64,000 nt of DNA from Methylomusa anaerophila (GCF_003966895.1 NZ_AP018449.1:131424-195423), one strand, 5' to 3'; shown: positions 1 through 9,214, counted from the first letter of the stretch. A program made the numbers and translations. Notes: generated by a model from the sequence alone, not told the origin.

Positions 1-261
1 CATAGCGGCGTCGTCCAGGTGTTCAAGCCGCCGGTCCTGAAACCTGATACTACCGCCAGTCTGTTTACCATTGGCCGGCAGCAGCCGCAAAATCGCCCGT
101 GCAAGACTGCTCTTGCCGCTGCCGCTCTCGCCGATAACACCTACAAATTCTCCGGGACTAACGGTAAGATTTAGCCGGTTTACGGCAATTACCTGCCTGG
201 CTGCCGTCCGATAGCAAACAGACAGATCATTGACGTTAAGTAATGTACTGCTACTGTACAT
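1..261 (-). CDS. NikD/DppD-like ABC transporter ATPase, partial
   Basis: N-terminal 87 residues of an ABC ATPase that runs off the left edge. The Walker A motif GESGSGKSS is visible near residue 45, preceded by the usual beta-strand region. The ATG overlaps the stop codon of the binding-protein gene by 11 bases, so the two are translationally coupled. It would energise the DppB/DppC-type permeases encoded upstream in the same operon. The family (peptide/nickel uptake, PepT) is clear; the substrate is inferred from context as nickel or a metal chelate. The C-terminal half and the second ATPase normally found in such systems lie outside the window. Confidence 0.85.
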   Translation of the reverse strand, partial: MYSSSTLLNVNDLSVCYRTAARQVIAVNRLNLTVSPGEFVGVIGESGSGKSSLARAILRLLPANGKQTGGSIRFQDRRLEHLDDAAM

Positions 262-1792
262 AGGTTTTCTCTAAAGCCCGGTATAGTTGCCATGTGCCGA
301 CTGAAACTTCAAAACCCATGACATTTTTCTTCATCGCCGCCATATTATTGCGATGGAATAATACGATCACCGGGACCTGTTCGCAAATCAGTTCCTGTAT
401 TTTATGGTGAAGGTTCAAACGTTCCCTGCTGTCGGCGGTGAGAAACAACCGGTCAATTGTTTTGGTTATTTCCGGTGCCGTTAACACGCTATAGGCAGCC
501 TGGGGGTGATAATAACCCTGCAGATAATGGGACGATGGCTCGTCATGGGGAATATAGGACTGACTAACCATGATCAAATCATAGTTTTTATTTTTCAGTG
601 CATCCATTAAGGCTGCCTCTTCCAGCGGCACAAGCACGGCAGCAATACCTGCATCCTTGAGGCCGCTCTGCACCGCACCGGCCAAAAGACTGTCTTCAGC
701 ATTCTTTGCCCCGAATACAATTCGCAGCCGCAGAGGGTTGCCGTCTTTCACCTGCAATCCGTTGGGGCCGGCATGCCAGCCTGCTTCTTTCAGATATTCT
801 TTGGCTTTATTTAAGTCATAAGGCAACACGGCATCCTGGGGCATGACATACTGTCCGTAGACAGGAGAAAAGAAAGTTCGCCCGGGTTCTGCGTTATCGC
901 CTAGCAGTCCCGGTATCATTTCTTTTATATTCAAACTGTGGGCCACAGCCTTTCTTACCGGTAAATCAGTCAGCGCCGGCGAATTTATGTTTAAGAACAT
1001 AATCTCGGACGTTTGCCCCAGGCGTTTTTTAATGCTAAACTTGTTATTTTGGGCTATCCGGGTTGCTGCAGTCAGCGACTGCCGCAGACTGATAAAATCC
1101 ACCGTGCCGGCTTCCAGGGCCATCGCTCTGGCGTCCGGGTCGCGAATTACTTTAAATACCAGTTTTTCTGTTTTAGGTATTCCGCCCCAGTATTTGGTAT
1201 TCCGTTGCATAACAAAATCCTGGTCTTTGTTCCATGATTCCAATACATACGGGCCTGTCCCAATCGCCTTAACAACTTTTCCGGTTGCATCCAAGGCAGC
1301 GGGGCTAATAATTGAGAGAGAAGGAACGGCTAAGTCGGACGCGAAGGTAAAGCATGGATTTTTCATCAGAAAAACGACTGTTGAATCGTCCGGCGCCTTT
1401 ACTTCGGCAACATTATACAGCCATGATTTTGCTGACCCATTTCGCAACATGTCCATGTTTTGTTTTACGATTTGCGCGTTAAGGGGTGTGCCGTCATGAA
1501 AAACAACGCCTTGACGTAGGTAAAATGTCCAGGTCTTGCCATCCGGGGCCATTTCCCATTTCTCGGCCAAAGCCGGCGTCAGTTTGAAATCAGCGTCCAG
1601 TTCAACTAAGGAATTATAAATTAATGTCCGGATAAAAGGCGACATGTCTGTTCCAGGATCATAGCCGCCCAAATCGGTGTTTTCGCCTATTACAATCTGC
1701 TGAACCGTCCGCGGTTCGCTACTGCTGCAGCCTGTAAGAATCATGCTCCCGAATAGAACCACACTCAGAAAACAACATATTGTTTTTTTCAT
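251..1792 (-). CDS. NikA/DppA-like substrate-binding lipoprotein (SBP family 5)
   Basis: A 513-residue extracytoplasmic binding protein of solute-binding family 5. It has a lipoprotein signal peptide with the lipobox LTGC at about residues 20-23, so it is probably anchored to the outer face of the inner membrane. The region FKVIRDPDARAMALEAGTVD is typical of NikA-type and related peptide-binding proteins. It is the third gene of a permease-permease-binding protein-ATPase series and shares overlapping ends with the ATPase gene. Neighbouring TonB-receptor and metal-transporter genes suggest nickel, cobalt or a metallophore as ligand, but a peptide cannot be excluded from sequence alone. Confidence 0.85.
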   Translation of the reverse strand: MKKTICCFLSVVLFGSMILTGCSSSEPRTVQQIVIGENTDLGGYDPGTDMSPFIRTLIYNSLVELDADFKLTPALAEKWEMAPDGKTWTFYLRQGVVFHDGTPLNAQIVKQNMDMLRNGSAKSWLYNVAEVKAPDDSTVVFLMKNPCFTFASDLAVPSLSIISPAALDATGKVVKAIGTGPYVLESWNKDQDFVMQRNTKYWGGIPKTEKLVFKVIRDPDARAMALEAGTVDFISLRQSLTAATRIAQNNKFSIKKRLGQTSEIMFLNINSPALTDLPVRKAVAHSLNIKEMIPGLLGDNAEPGRTFFSPVYGQYVMPQDAVLPYDLNKAKEYLKEAGWHAGPNGLQVKDGNPLRLRIVFGAKNAEDSLLAGAVQSGLKDAGIAAVLVPLEEAALMDALKNKNYDLIMVSQSYIPHDEPSSHYLQGYYHPQAAYSVLTAPEITKTIDRLFLTADSRERLNLHHKIQELICEQVPVIVLFHRNNMAAMKKNVMGFEVSVGTWQLYRALEKTYVQ

Positions 1793-1828
1793 CGCTGTTG
1801 TTAACCCCTTTCTCTCATAAACCGGACC

Positions 1829-2677
1829 TTAACCATTTTTCTCAGTTTGCTGGCCCAGCATTTCGCCGAAAACCTGCAGGCTCAGTACGATCCCCATAAT
1901 TGCCAATCCAGGCCATAACATTAAATGCGGGGCAGTCTGCATATAGGCTTTGCCGTCGCTGAGCATTGCCCCCCATTCCGGCACAGGCGGCTGAGCACCT
2001 AAACCCAGAAAAGACAGTCCGGCGATACTTAAGATAATTCGTCCGTAGTCCAGCGCTGCCAGGACAGCCAAAGTCGGAACAATTGCCGGCAGAATATGGC
2101 GCCTCAGAATAGCCGCCGGTCCTGCTCCTGCCGTATATGCAGCTGCTATATAGGTACGTTCCCGCAGGCTAAAAGTCATATTTCGTGTAATCCGGGCGTA
2201 GCCTACCCAATGCACCAATGTTAAAGCAAATACGGTATTGCCTAGCCCGGGACCGAGCAAACCGGTTATCGCCAGCGCCAGTATTAACCCTGGAAAAGCC
2301 AAGACCCCATCCATTAACCGTTGAAGGATACTATCATACCAGCCGCCGGAAAAGCCGGCCAATAACCCAACAAATGTGCCGGCGGCAACGGTACCGGCTA
2401 AAACTACTCCGGCTGCCGCCAATGTATTTCCCGCACCAAACAACAGCCGCGACAGCAGGCAGCGTCCTAACTGGTCAGTCCCTAACGGGTATGAGGGGGA
2501 AGGTGGTTGCAATCTTTGCGCGATATCAACATAAAGCGGATCATGGGGCGCAAAAAAAGCGGCAAACAGAGCGACCGTCAGATACATTGCCAACACCGAC
2601 AGGCTAATTGCCGGCAAGAGCTTTGGCCGCCTGACCTTTTTCCAAGCTGTCAAGATACCGTTGGTTAGGGAACTCAT
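1829..2677 (-). CDS. NikC/DppC-like ABC permease
   Basis: A 282-residue inner-membrane permease of the binding-protein-dependent transport superfamily. It has an N-terminal OppC-type segment (residues 1-60, including the FFAPHDP stretch seen in DppC/NikC), then about five more membrane segments and the EAA loop around SAGAGPAAILRRHILP. The ATG overlaps the stop of the upstream permease (ATGA) and is preceded by GGGAGGTGATC. It pairs with the adjacent NikB-like permease as the translocation channel of the nickel/peptide-type transporter. Confidence 0.88.
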   Translation of the reverse strand: MSSLTNGILTAWKKVRRPKLLPAISLSVLAMYLTVALFAAFFAPHDPLYVDIAQRLQPPSPSYPLGTDQLGRCLLSRLLFGAGNTLAAAGVVLAGTVAAGTFVGLLAGFSGGWYDSILQRLMDGVLAFPGLILALAITGLLGPGLGNTVFALTLVHWVGYARITRNMTFSLRERTYIAAAYTAGAGPAAILRRHILPAIVPTLAVLAALDYGRIILSIAGLSFLGLGAQPPVPEWGAMLSDGKAYMQTAPHLMLWPGLAIMGIVLSLQVFGEMLGQQTEKNG

Positions 2678-3627
2678 TTCCGGAGATCACCTCCCAGACG
2701 CATCCGGGGATCAAACCAGACGCAAAGCAAATCGATGCCTACATTTACCAGGGTGTATACCATCGCCATCACTAGGATATATCCCTGGATTACGGGATAG
2801 TCCCGGTTGAAGATGGCATCCATTACCATCTTGCCCAACCCGGGCCAGGCGAAAATACTTTCGATTATGACAGTGCCGCCCAGCATGTAACCAAACGTAG
2901 TTCCCAACGAAGTTACCACCGGCGCCAAACTGGGCAAAACCCCGTGATGCAGCAGCGCCTGCCATACGGTCAAGCCTTTGGCTCTGGCATATAACATGAA
3001 TTCCTGGGACAATACTTCCAGTAGACTGTTGCGGAGCAAACGGGCATGAACAGCTGCCGGAGAAAATCCCAGCGTAACCGCCGGCAGGATAAGATTCAAG
3101 AAACCGCCTCGCCCGACGGCAGGCAGCAACTGAAGTTTCACTGCAAAAAAATAAATGAAAAGCAACCCCAGCCAATAGGAGGGCATGGATACGGCCAGCA
3201 GCGCGTAAATCCTGCTGATGAAATCCGGTATTTTATTTTCATATTTAGCCGATAGAAGACCCAAGCCAAAAGCAACTATAAGCGAAAAAAACATAGCCGC
3301 AGCCGTTAGCTCCAGGGTTGCCGGAATATGCTGCAGAATCTCCGTCGCCACTGGCTGGCGGGTATAGAATGAAACCCCCAAGTCACCCTGGCATATCTGC
3401 CACAACCACAGAACGTATCTTTCCCCGAAGGGTCTGTCGAGATGGAGTTCATCCCGGATGACTGCCACCTCTTCCGGTGTCGGATCAAGTCCCCGTTGCT
3501 GCAGCAGCAGTACCGCCGGGTCGCCGGGAGTTAGCTGGATAATGGCAAAACAAGCAAAGGTAACAATAATAGCCGTTGGTGCAAGTCCGGCCAGACGAAC
3601 AAAGACATACCAGCTCATGCCGGCCAC
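2674..3627 (-). CDS. NikB/DppB-like ABC permease
   Basis: A 317-residue permease of the DppB/NikB family, with the characteristic N-terminal LTPGDPAVLLLQQRGLDPT periplasmic segment and C-terminal WFDPRMRLG. The start shown is GTG; an in-frame ATG lies three codons later. A 12-codon frame that begins at an ATG with a Shine-Dalgarno-like AAGGAAGG ends in the GCATGA overlapping that internal ATG. Coupling through such a mini-ORF is possible, and favours the internal ATG, but is not shown. The gene follows the BtuD-like ATPase after 43 bases in the same operon. Confidence 0.86.
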   Translation of the reverse strand: MAGMSWYVFVRLAGLAPTAIIVTFACFAIIQLTPGDPAVLLLQQRGLDPTPEEVAVIRDELHLDRPFGERYVLWLWQICQGDLGVSFYTRQPVATEILQHIPATLELTAAAMFFSLIVAFGLGLLSAKYENKIPDFISRIYALLAVSMPSYWLGLLFIYFFAVKLQLLPAVGRGGFLNLILPAVTLGFSPAAVHARLLRNSLLEVLSQEFMLYARAKGLTVWQALLHHGVLPSLAPVVTSLGTTFGYMLGGTVIIESIFAWPGLGKMVMDAIFNRDYPVIQGYILVMAMVYTLVNVGIDLLCVWFDPRMRLGGDLRK

Positions 3628-3670
3628 ACAGGCTGCAAAAAATTACTGATCATGTCATACCCTTCCTTTT

Positions 3671-4441
3671 TTATACATTAGGCGCCACAAACCGTACCCC
3701 CTGATATTCGATCACATTAACCGCCATCTCATATAGCTCAGCCAGGTTTACCTCATTGATTACCTGATCGGCCGGGCCAAAAGCTTTGATTTCCCCTTTT
3801 TTAACCAGTGCAGCTTTGTCGGAGAACATGAGAGTATGGTTAGGATCATGGAGACTCATAATAACGGCTAATTGTTTATCTTTGGCCAGCCGCCGGACTG
3901 TCTGCAGTGTTTTGATAATATTTTTGAAATCCAGGGGCGCGGTAGGTTCGTCCAGCACCAGCAATCTCGGCTGCTGCACCAGAGCCCGGGCTAGAAGTAC
4001 AAGTTGCCTCTCGCCGCCGGAAAGTTCCGTATAAAGACGATCGGCAAATTGGACAATAGCAAGCTCGGTAAGCACTTCCTCCACAATTGTATTGTCACTT
4101 TTGTCAGGCCCGGAAAGGAAGCCGTCCACATACGGCGCCCGCCCCATAAGGGCAACGTCACGAACTTTATAAGGAAAGAAAGGGGTATGATTTTGAAATA
4201 AGACAGCTGCCAATCGGGCTATTTGGCGCGGCTTCAGCGAAGCCATATCCTGCCCGTTAATGATAATTTTCCCGCCACTGGGCCGTACTGTCCCGGTCAG
4301 GCACTTCAAAAGAGTAGTCTTGCCTGATCCGTTTGGGCCAAGCAAAGTAACCACCTCACCGGCTGCTATGTCCAAAGATACATTATGAAGCACCTGCTGC
4401 CGTCCATAGCTAAAACAGACGTTTTCCGCCCGAATCATCAC
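3671..4441 (-). CDS. FecE/BtuD-like iron-siderophore/cobalamin-type ABC ATPase
   Basis: A 256-residue cytoplasmic ATPase with Walker A GPNGSGKTT (about residues 35-43), signature LSGGERQLVLLARAL (about 140), Walker B LLVLDEPTAPLD and an H-loop histidine in SLHD. Sequence and gene order place it in the FecCDE/BtuCD family. It overlaps the end of the permease gene by 4 bases; GTG and ATG occur consecutively at the start after AGGAGG. Together with the permease and binding protein it forms a type II importer for a chelated metal, heme or corrinoid; substrate unresolved. Confidence 0.88.
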   Translation of the reverse strand: MMIRAENVCFSYGRQQVLHNVSLDIAAGEVVTLLGPNGSGKTTLLKCLTGTVRPSGGKIIINGQDMASLKPRQIARLAAVLFQNHTPFFPYKVRDVALMGRAPYVDGFLSGPDKSDNTIVEEVLTELAIVQFADRLYTELSGGERQLVLLARALVQQPRLLVLDEPTAPLDFKNIIKTLQTVRRLAKDKQLAVIMSLHDPNHTLMFSDKAALVKKGEIKAFGPADQVINEVNLAELYEMAVNVIEYQGVRFVAPNV

Positions 4442-5457
4442 GTCCAGCCTCCTTTGGCCCGGTTTTTCATAAGATAGGCAAAAAAGGGCGCGCCCAGCAC
4501 CGTCGTGACAATTCCCACCGGCAGCTCAAATGTAAACAATCCCCTGGCCAAATCGTCGGCAAGCAGCATAAATGCGGCGCCGCCTATGGCGGTCAGCGGC
4601 AGCAGTTTACGGTGATCGGCGCCGGCAGCCATACGGATAATATGCGGCGCCATCAGTCCCACCCAGCCGATGGCGCCGCTAACCGACACCGCGGCCGAAA
4701 CTCCCAGCGAGACCAAGATAATAAAAACGGCTTTGTTTTTCTCCACATCCAGGCCCAAACTTTTGGCTTCCGCATCGCCCATTGACAGGATATTGAGCCG
4801 CCATCCCAACAGGCTTAAGATTAGCAGAGTAAACATGATCAGCGGGCCTACGACGGCTACGGCTTGCCAGTTCGCCATATTAAGCCCCCCCATCAGCCAA
4901 AAGACGATACCCTGGAGCTTGAGCGGATCTACCATGTATTGAATTATGGCAATGAGAGCGGAAAACAGGGCGGAAACGATAACGCCGGCCAAGATGAGCG
5001 CTACCGCCGGAACTTCGCCGCTCTGTCTGGCTAAACCATAGGCCGCGCCCACAGCCAATAGGCCGAAAATGAAGGCACTGGCGGTAACGTTAAATTCACC
5101 GGGAAAAAAAGCCAAAGCCAAGGCGGCGCCGAAACTCGCCCCGGTTGACAATCCCAAGGTGTATGAATCGGCCAGCGGGTTTCTAAACAGCCCCTGAAAT
5201 ACCGTACCGGCAGCGGATAGGCTGGCCCCTACCAGCATTCCCAGCAGCAGACGGGGCAGGCGGATGTTGATCAGGATGCTGTCGTAAGTTTCCGGCCAGG
5301 GTCCGGGAAAAGCGCCTGGCATAACTTTATGAATCAGGAACTGAACTAAGGACAATGGTTCAATGCCGTAAGAACCTATGAACAAAGACAAACAAAATGC
5401 CGCTGCCAGAAAAAACAGGAATAAAACCAAAACTCCGGTTGCGTTAAATACTGACAT
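4438..5457 (-). CDS. FecCD/BtuC-like ABC permease
   Basis: A 339-residue polytopic permease of the FecCD family, with the family-typical stretches RLPRLLLGMLVGASLSAAG, NPLADSYTLGLSTGASFG and GWVGLMAPHIIRM. About ten membrane segments are expected, and it would function as a homodimer. The start codon lies inside the 3' end of the binding-protein gene (14-base overlap), indicating tight translational coupling. Confidence 0.9.
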   Translation of the reverse strand: MSVFNATGVLVLFLFFLAAAFCLSLFIGSYGIEPLSLVQFLIHKVMPGAFPGPWPETYDSILINIRLPRLLLGMLVGASLSAAGTVFQGLFRNPLADSYTLGLSTGASFGAALALAFFPGEFNVTASAFIFGLLAVGAAYGLARQSGEVPAVALILAGVIVSALFSALIAIIQYMVDPLKLQGIVFWLMGGLNMANWQAVAVVGPLIMFTLLILSLLGWRLNILSMGDAEAKSLGLDVEKNKAVFIILVSLGVSAAVSVSGAIGWVGLMAPHIIRMAAGADHRKLLPLTAIGGAAFMLLADDLARGLFTFELPVGIVTTVLGAPFFAYLMKNRAKGGWT

Positions 5458-6499
5458 TTGCTAATTTCTCCCCCGCCGGACCATAAAGTATTTGAAACAG
5501 GCGCATTTTTTCCAGTTGCAGGTCTACCGGCCATAATTCAGGATGGAGGTAACCAGCGGCAGCTTTCACGCCATAAATATATTTTAATGTCCATAAATCG
5601 CAGGAAAACGCATCCGGCAGCTGATAAACCCGTTTGGATTTTACTGCCGCGATATTTTGCCATTGGCTATCCTGCAAAAATTTGTCCGGGCTGACTGTTG
5701 GCCCGTACCAGCTGATGATAACCGCCGGGTTCCACTTGATTACCTGTTCTACGTTAAGTTTAAGATGCTCCTGCTTATTATCGGCAGTCACGCTCTTTCC
5801 GCCTGCCAGCATAATCAGCTGAGTTCCGGTGCTTGCCCCGCCGGCGGCGTCCAGTTTTGATTCCGCCCAGGAAAAATAACAGGTTGGTTGCTGCTCAGCC
5901 GGCAAATTGCCGACTTTCCGCCGGATGTTGGCCAGTTCCTCTCTGCCGGCGGCAATCAGTTCTGCGGCGCGCGTCTCCTTGCCGGTCAACTTTCCTAAAA
6001 GTTCCATCTCCTTGAATATGTCTCCGAAGCTGTTGAGCTGAACGGCAAATACGTTGATCCCCCGGTCTTTCAGGTTTTTTATAATGGCCGGATATCCCGC
6101 CCACACAATGACCAAATCAGGTTTTAGTGCCGTGATCTTTTCCAGACTGGCCATTTCCCCTTCGCCGACGTCCGGCAGGGATTTTGCGGCAAACCGGGGG
6201 TCAATAGCCTGATAGTAGGGATATATATGGGGCTGATATAGGTAGTTGTTCACAGCAATTACTTTATCTTGCGCTCCCAGCATATAGAGTCCGGCCAAGC
6301 CGCTCTCCAACAGACAGGCGATTTTTTCCGCCGGCTTGTCCAGCGACACCGTCTGGCCGGAAAAATCCGTTACCGTGATAGCCCCCGCCGCAGGAACGGA
6401 AGGGCCGGCAGGAGCCGGTTTAATGAAAGGATATAGATATAAGCCAATGAAGAATACCGCCAGACATATTGCCAAAAAATTAACCAGGCGGGTGTACAA
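5444..6499 (-). CDS. BtuF/FecB-like periplasmic binding protein
   Basis: A binding protein of the TroA/BtuF (Peripla_BP_2) superfamily with an N-terminal membrane segment and no lipobox cysteine, so probably an uncleaved anchor or signal peptide. The mature part begins with the typical ITVTDFSGQTVSLDKPAEKI and contains LEKITALKPDLVIVW. The start chosen is TTG at 6499, because GGGAGGG sits seven bases upstream; a longer frame from GTG at 6526 would translate through the Shine-Dalgarno sequence. It lies between the TonB receptor and its permease, so it likely receives the ligand imported by that receptor. Confidence 0.85.
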   Translation of the reverse strand: MYTRLVNFLAICLAVFFIGLYLYPFIKPAPAGPSVPAAGAITVTDFSGQTVSLDKPAEKIACLLESGLAGLYMLGAQDKVIAVNNYLYQPHIYPYYQAIDPRFAAKSLPDVGEGEMASLEKITALKPDLVIVWAGYPAIIKNLKDRGINVFAVQLNSFGDIFKEMELLGKLTGKETRAAELIAAGREELANIRRKVGNLPAEQQPTCYFSWAESKLDAAGGASTGTQLIMLAGGKSVTADNKQEHLKLNVEQVIKWNPAVIISWYGPTVSPDKFLQDSQWQNIAAVKSKRVYQLPDAFSCDLWTLKYIYGVKAAAGYLHPELWPVDLQLEKMRLFQILYGPAGEKLANVSI

Positions 6500-6604
6500 A
6501 GCCAATCCCTCCCTTAAGAAATCCACATGCTAATATATCAGCGCACAGGAAATGAAACTGCGGCGAACATGTACTACAGAGGCGCAAAGGGGATGGGGAT
6601 GCAA

Positions 6605-8626
6605 CTAAAATTCAAGTATCAGCCTGGCTTGGGCGCTGAAGCCCGGGTCCTGGAACTGCCACGGCATCTTGAATTTTTTGCCGAGGATATTATAGAGGTC
6701 GATTTCGCCTTTTACCGTATGTTTGTCCTGCTTGCTAAGCACTTGCGTATACCTGGCGTTTAAAAGGTGGTAGCTGTCAAATTTGGTACTGCCGTCAAAA
6801 ATTCCGCCGTTGTAATGGTCATAAACGGCCAGGCTGTATCTGTCGGCTTGTTCCCAGGCCAAGCCGATATTGGCCATATTTCTGGGAACAAAAGGAACGA
6901 AGTATCCGTCATCCGTCTGGCCGGGATTGGAGATTTTGGCATGAGTGTAAGTATAATTGGCGAACCAGGAAAATTTGCCGGCTAGTTTTTGCCGGTATTC
7001 AATTTCGGCGCCTTTGGCTGTGGTTTTACCCACATTAAAGGCTTTTGTTTGGGAAGGATCCGAAGATACGGATTTTTCTACAATGGTGTCGAAAACCTGG
7101 TTATAGAAAAGGCGTATTCCTAACTGGCTTTTTTCATTGATACGACAGTCCATGCCCAAATCGGCGGCAATACCGCTTTCCGGCTTAAGATTCGGGTTGG
7201 GCAGTTGTCCGTTGCGCCCGGCTACGCCAAAATCGCTGACAAGCAGTGTCCCGCCAACCTGTTTAGCCGCCGGAGCGACGAAGCTGTTGCCCACGTTGGC
7301 GTACCAGGAAATTTTTTCACTTTGCTTATAACGCATGCCGGTGCTCCAAAGGAATTTTTGCCAGGTTTTGCCGGTTTCACCCGGCACCACGCCGGAAATC
7401 AAATCGTATTTGTTTTCAGTGGTGTTGTATCTGCCGCCAATGCGGAAAGTAACCGGCCCGTTGACTGTTTCCTGTTCGGCAAAAACTCCATAGTTGGTGG
7501 AGCTGGCTTGATTTTGCGTAACCCGGGAAGCGGTCTCGGCATACGTCCGGTATTTGGCGTGCTGGTAATCGGCGCCAAAGGTCAGAGTACTGTTTTTGCC
7601 GTTTTTCAGAGTAAAGGTAAGGTCCGCCGGCAGAATCTGCTGCTCCACGCCATCATGTTCCCTTAAGGCCGGCGAGCCGGGGTAGTTGTCCTCAGCCCAA
7701 CGGCGATGGGAGTCCCGGTAGCCTATCTTAAACTCGGAACTAAGTTTATCGTTAAGCCTGGCTTTGTAATTAAAGTTAATCAGGTCGTAGTTATGGTCAT
7801 AATCCCGGTTTATACGGCCGGCGTCCCCGGTATGGCCGGTATGATTCACAAACAGGGACACGTTGCGGTCAGGACTAATTTCCTGCATCAGCTTGAAATA
7901 GATTTTGGTCTTGTCATATTGGGGATTGTCCAGCATATTCAGCCAGGAAGGATTGGTCCCGTAATTGGTATAGTCCGAACTTTCATGGCTGGCCCCGACA
8001 AAGTAACTGAGCTTTCCGCCGCGGCCCTGGTTGTAGAAGCTGTAGTTTTTGGTATTGTAACTGCCAAAGCCTACACTCATCCGGGTGAACGGACTGTCAA
8101 TTTTACTTTTTAGCCGGAAGTTGGTGGTGCCGGCAAGGGGAGTCTGGTTGCCGTTAAAATCCATGCTCAGGTAGTTGGAATACATTACGGAAGCCGATCC
8201 CCGCTGGGATTCGATTTGTTCCAGAGCGGCCGGATCAAGGGCCATCGAGTCGGCAAATGAGTCAAAAGGAATACCATCCAGCATATATGTATTGTATTTC
8301 GGTCCCAGACCGCCATAAGAACCCCAGTTGGCGTCATTGCGCGACAGAGCGCTAACCGATACGCCAGGCTGGTAAACCAGCAGTTCAGAAAGATTCCGGT
8401 TGCCGGAAATTTGCTTTTCCAGGTCTTTTTTGGTAATAACAGTTACCTTTTGCGTGACTTCATCCGCCGGCCGCTCGGTCTTCGTGGCGGTAACTATAAC
8501 CGGCGGGAGCTCGGCGCTGGATTCAGGTTCCTGGTTTGACGCCTCTTCTGCAAAAACCGTAACAGCATAAAGGGCGGTAGACAGAGTCAATGCAAGCGCA
8601 ATCCTTTTGGCCAATGGGCAGTACAT
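6605..8626 (-). CDS. TonB-dependent outer-membrane receptor
   Basis: A TonB-dependent receptor of about 673 residues with a signal peptide (ending near VTVFAEE), a plug domain starting at PPVIVTATKTERPADEVTQK (TonB box region around PVIVTATK) and a beta barrel ending in the aromatic residue of ARLILEF. The ATG at 8626 follows GGAGGG at a proper distance; a TTG six codons earlier would include the ribosome-binding site. It is the first gene of the long operon that continues with BtuFCD-like and NikABCD-like transporters. This establishes a diderm envelope. The ligand could be a corrinoid, a nickel/cobalt chelate or a siderophore; nothing in the sequence fixes it. Confidence 0.9.
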   Translation of the reverse strand: MYCPLAKRIALALTLSTALYAVTVFAEEASNQEPESSAELPPVIVTATKTERPADEVTQKVTVITKKDLEKQISGNRNLSELLVYQPGVSVSALSRNDANWGSYGGLGPKYNTYMLDGIPFDSFADSMALDPAALEQIESQRGSASVMYSNYLSMDFNGNQTPLAGTTNFRLKSKIDSPFTRMSVGFGSYNTKNYSFYNQGRGGKLSYFVGASHESSDYTNYGTNPSWLNMLDNPQYDKTKIYFKLMQEISPDRNVSLFVNHTGHTGDAGRINRDYDHNYDLINFNYKARLNDKLSSEFKIGYRDSHRRWAEDNYPGSPALREHDGVEQQILPADLTFTLKNGKNSTLTFGADYQHAKYRTYAETASRVTQNQASSTNYGVFAEQETVNGPVTFRIGGRYNTTENKYDLISGVVPGETGKTWQKFLWSTGMRYKQSEKISWYANVGNSFVAPAAKQVGGTLLVSDFGVAGRNGQLPNPNLKPESGIAADLGMDCRINEKSQLGIRLFYNQVFDTIVEKSVSSDPSQTKAFNVGKTTAKGAEIEYRQKLAGKFSWFANYTYTHAKISNPGQTDDGYFVPFVPRNMANIGLAWEQADRYSLAVYDHYNGGIFDGSTKFDSYHLLNARYTQVLSKQDKHTVKGEIDLYNILGKKFKMPWQFQDPGFSAQARLILEF

Positions 8627-8704
8627 AATCGGTTTTCCCTCCAAATAATTAATGTTATAAGACCGTATCCGCTGCCCCCAGGTAGTAGTCTATTGTCTAT
8701 TGGC

Positions 8705-8770
8705 AGGAAAATATAAATAAAGCCATGAAGGCAGACTACACCCACAGGGAGTAATGAAACCTTCATGGCT
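8705..8770 (-). terminator. Leader hairpin with U-rich tail upstream of the TonB-receptor operon
   Basis: An 11-bp perfect stem (AGCCATGAAGG with CCTTCATGGCT) encloses a 28-base loop and is followed on the minus strand by a T-rich run. It sits about 80-145 bases upstream of the receptor start, in its leader, so it is placed to act as a transcription attenuator rather than as an end-of-gene terminator. The 5' arm and following bases share the 12-mer CCATGAAGGTTT with the leader of the divergent cbiM-type gene. Confidence 0.55.
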
Positions 8771-9158
8771 TCCAACCGACTTAATGTTGTTATCAACAAT
8801 TACCGCTCGCCGCATTCATGCAGCCTCTTCTATTGCATGATTATGTCATATTTTTCATATTGCTGTCAATATTCATATTGCTGTTAATAATCAATAATTA
8901 ATTTACTTAATTTACTAATGAAAAACATAAATAAGGCTGCCGCTTATCTGCACAAAAGATTATACCGGCAGTGGCAAGATTATTGAAAAAAAATTCGACC
9001 ATTAGCAGGATAACACACCATTGTGTCGAAATTAAACTACATATGGAAATGATTCACAAGCTACCAAACCATGAAGGTTTGGAGTGAAGTGATGTTTCAA
9101 GATGGATTTATGCATTAAGTTATTTTCCTCAAGAAGTGAATATCAAATGAAACCTAAT

Positions 9159-9214
9159 GGCTACGAAGGTCATATCCCATCTATTCGGATGGGATTACTT
9201 GCGTAGCCTTTTTG
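9159..9214 (+). terminator. Leader terminator/attenuator upstream of the ECF Ni/Co transporter
   Basis: A compound hairpin: outer stem GGCTACG (9159-9165) with CGTAGCC (9202-9208), inner stem ATCCCATC with GATGGGAT, followed directly by T5. It lies 155 bases upstream of the transporter ATG, on the gene's strand, so it probably controls read-through into that operon. The aptamer or factor that would control it is not evident. Confidence 0.6.

Noticed and set aside
3628-3665. A 12-codon leader peptide gene upstream of the NikB-like permease
   Set aside because: It has a possible ribosome-binding site and overlaps an internal ATG, but is too short and lacks any informative codon pattern to claim as a gene.
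7205-8113. Long plus-strand open frames opposite the TonB receptor gene
   Set aside because: They mirror the codon structure of the receptor gene, have no ribosome-binding sites and show no protein-family features.
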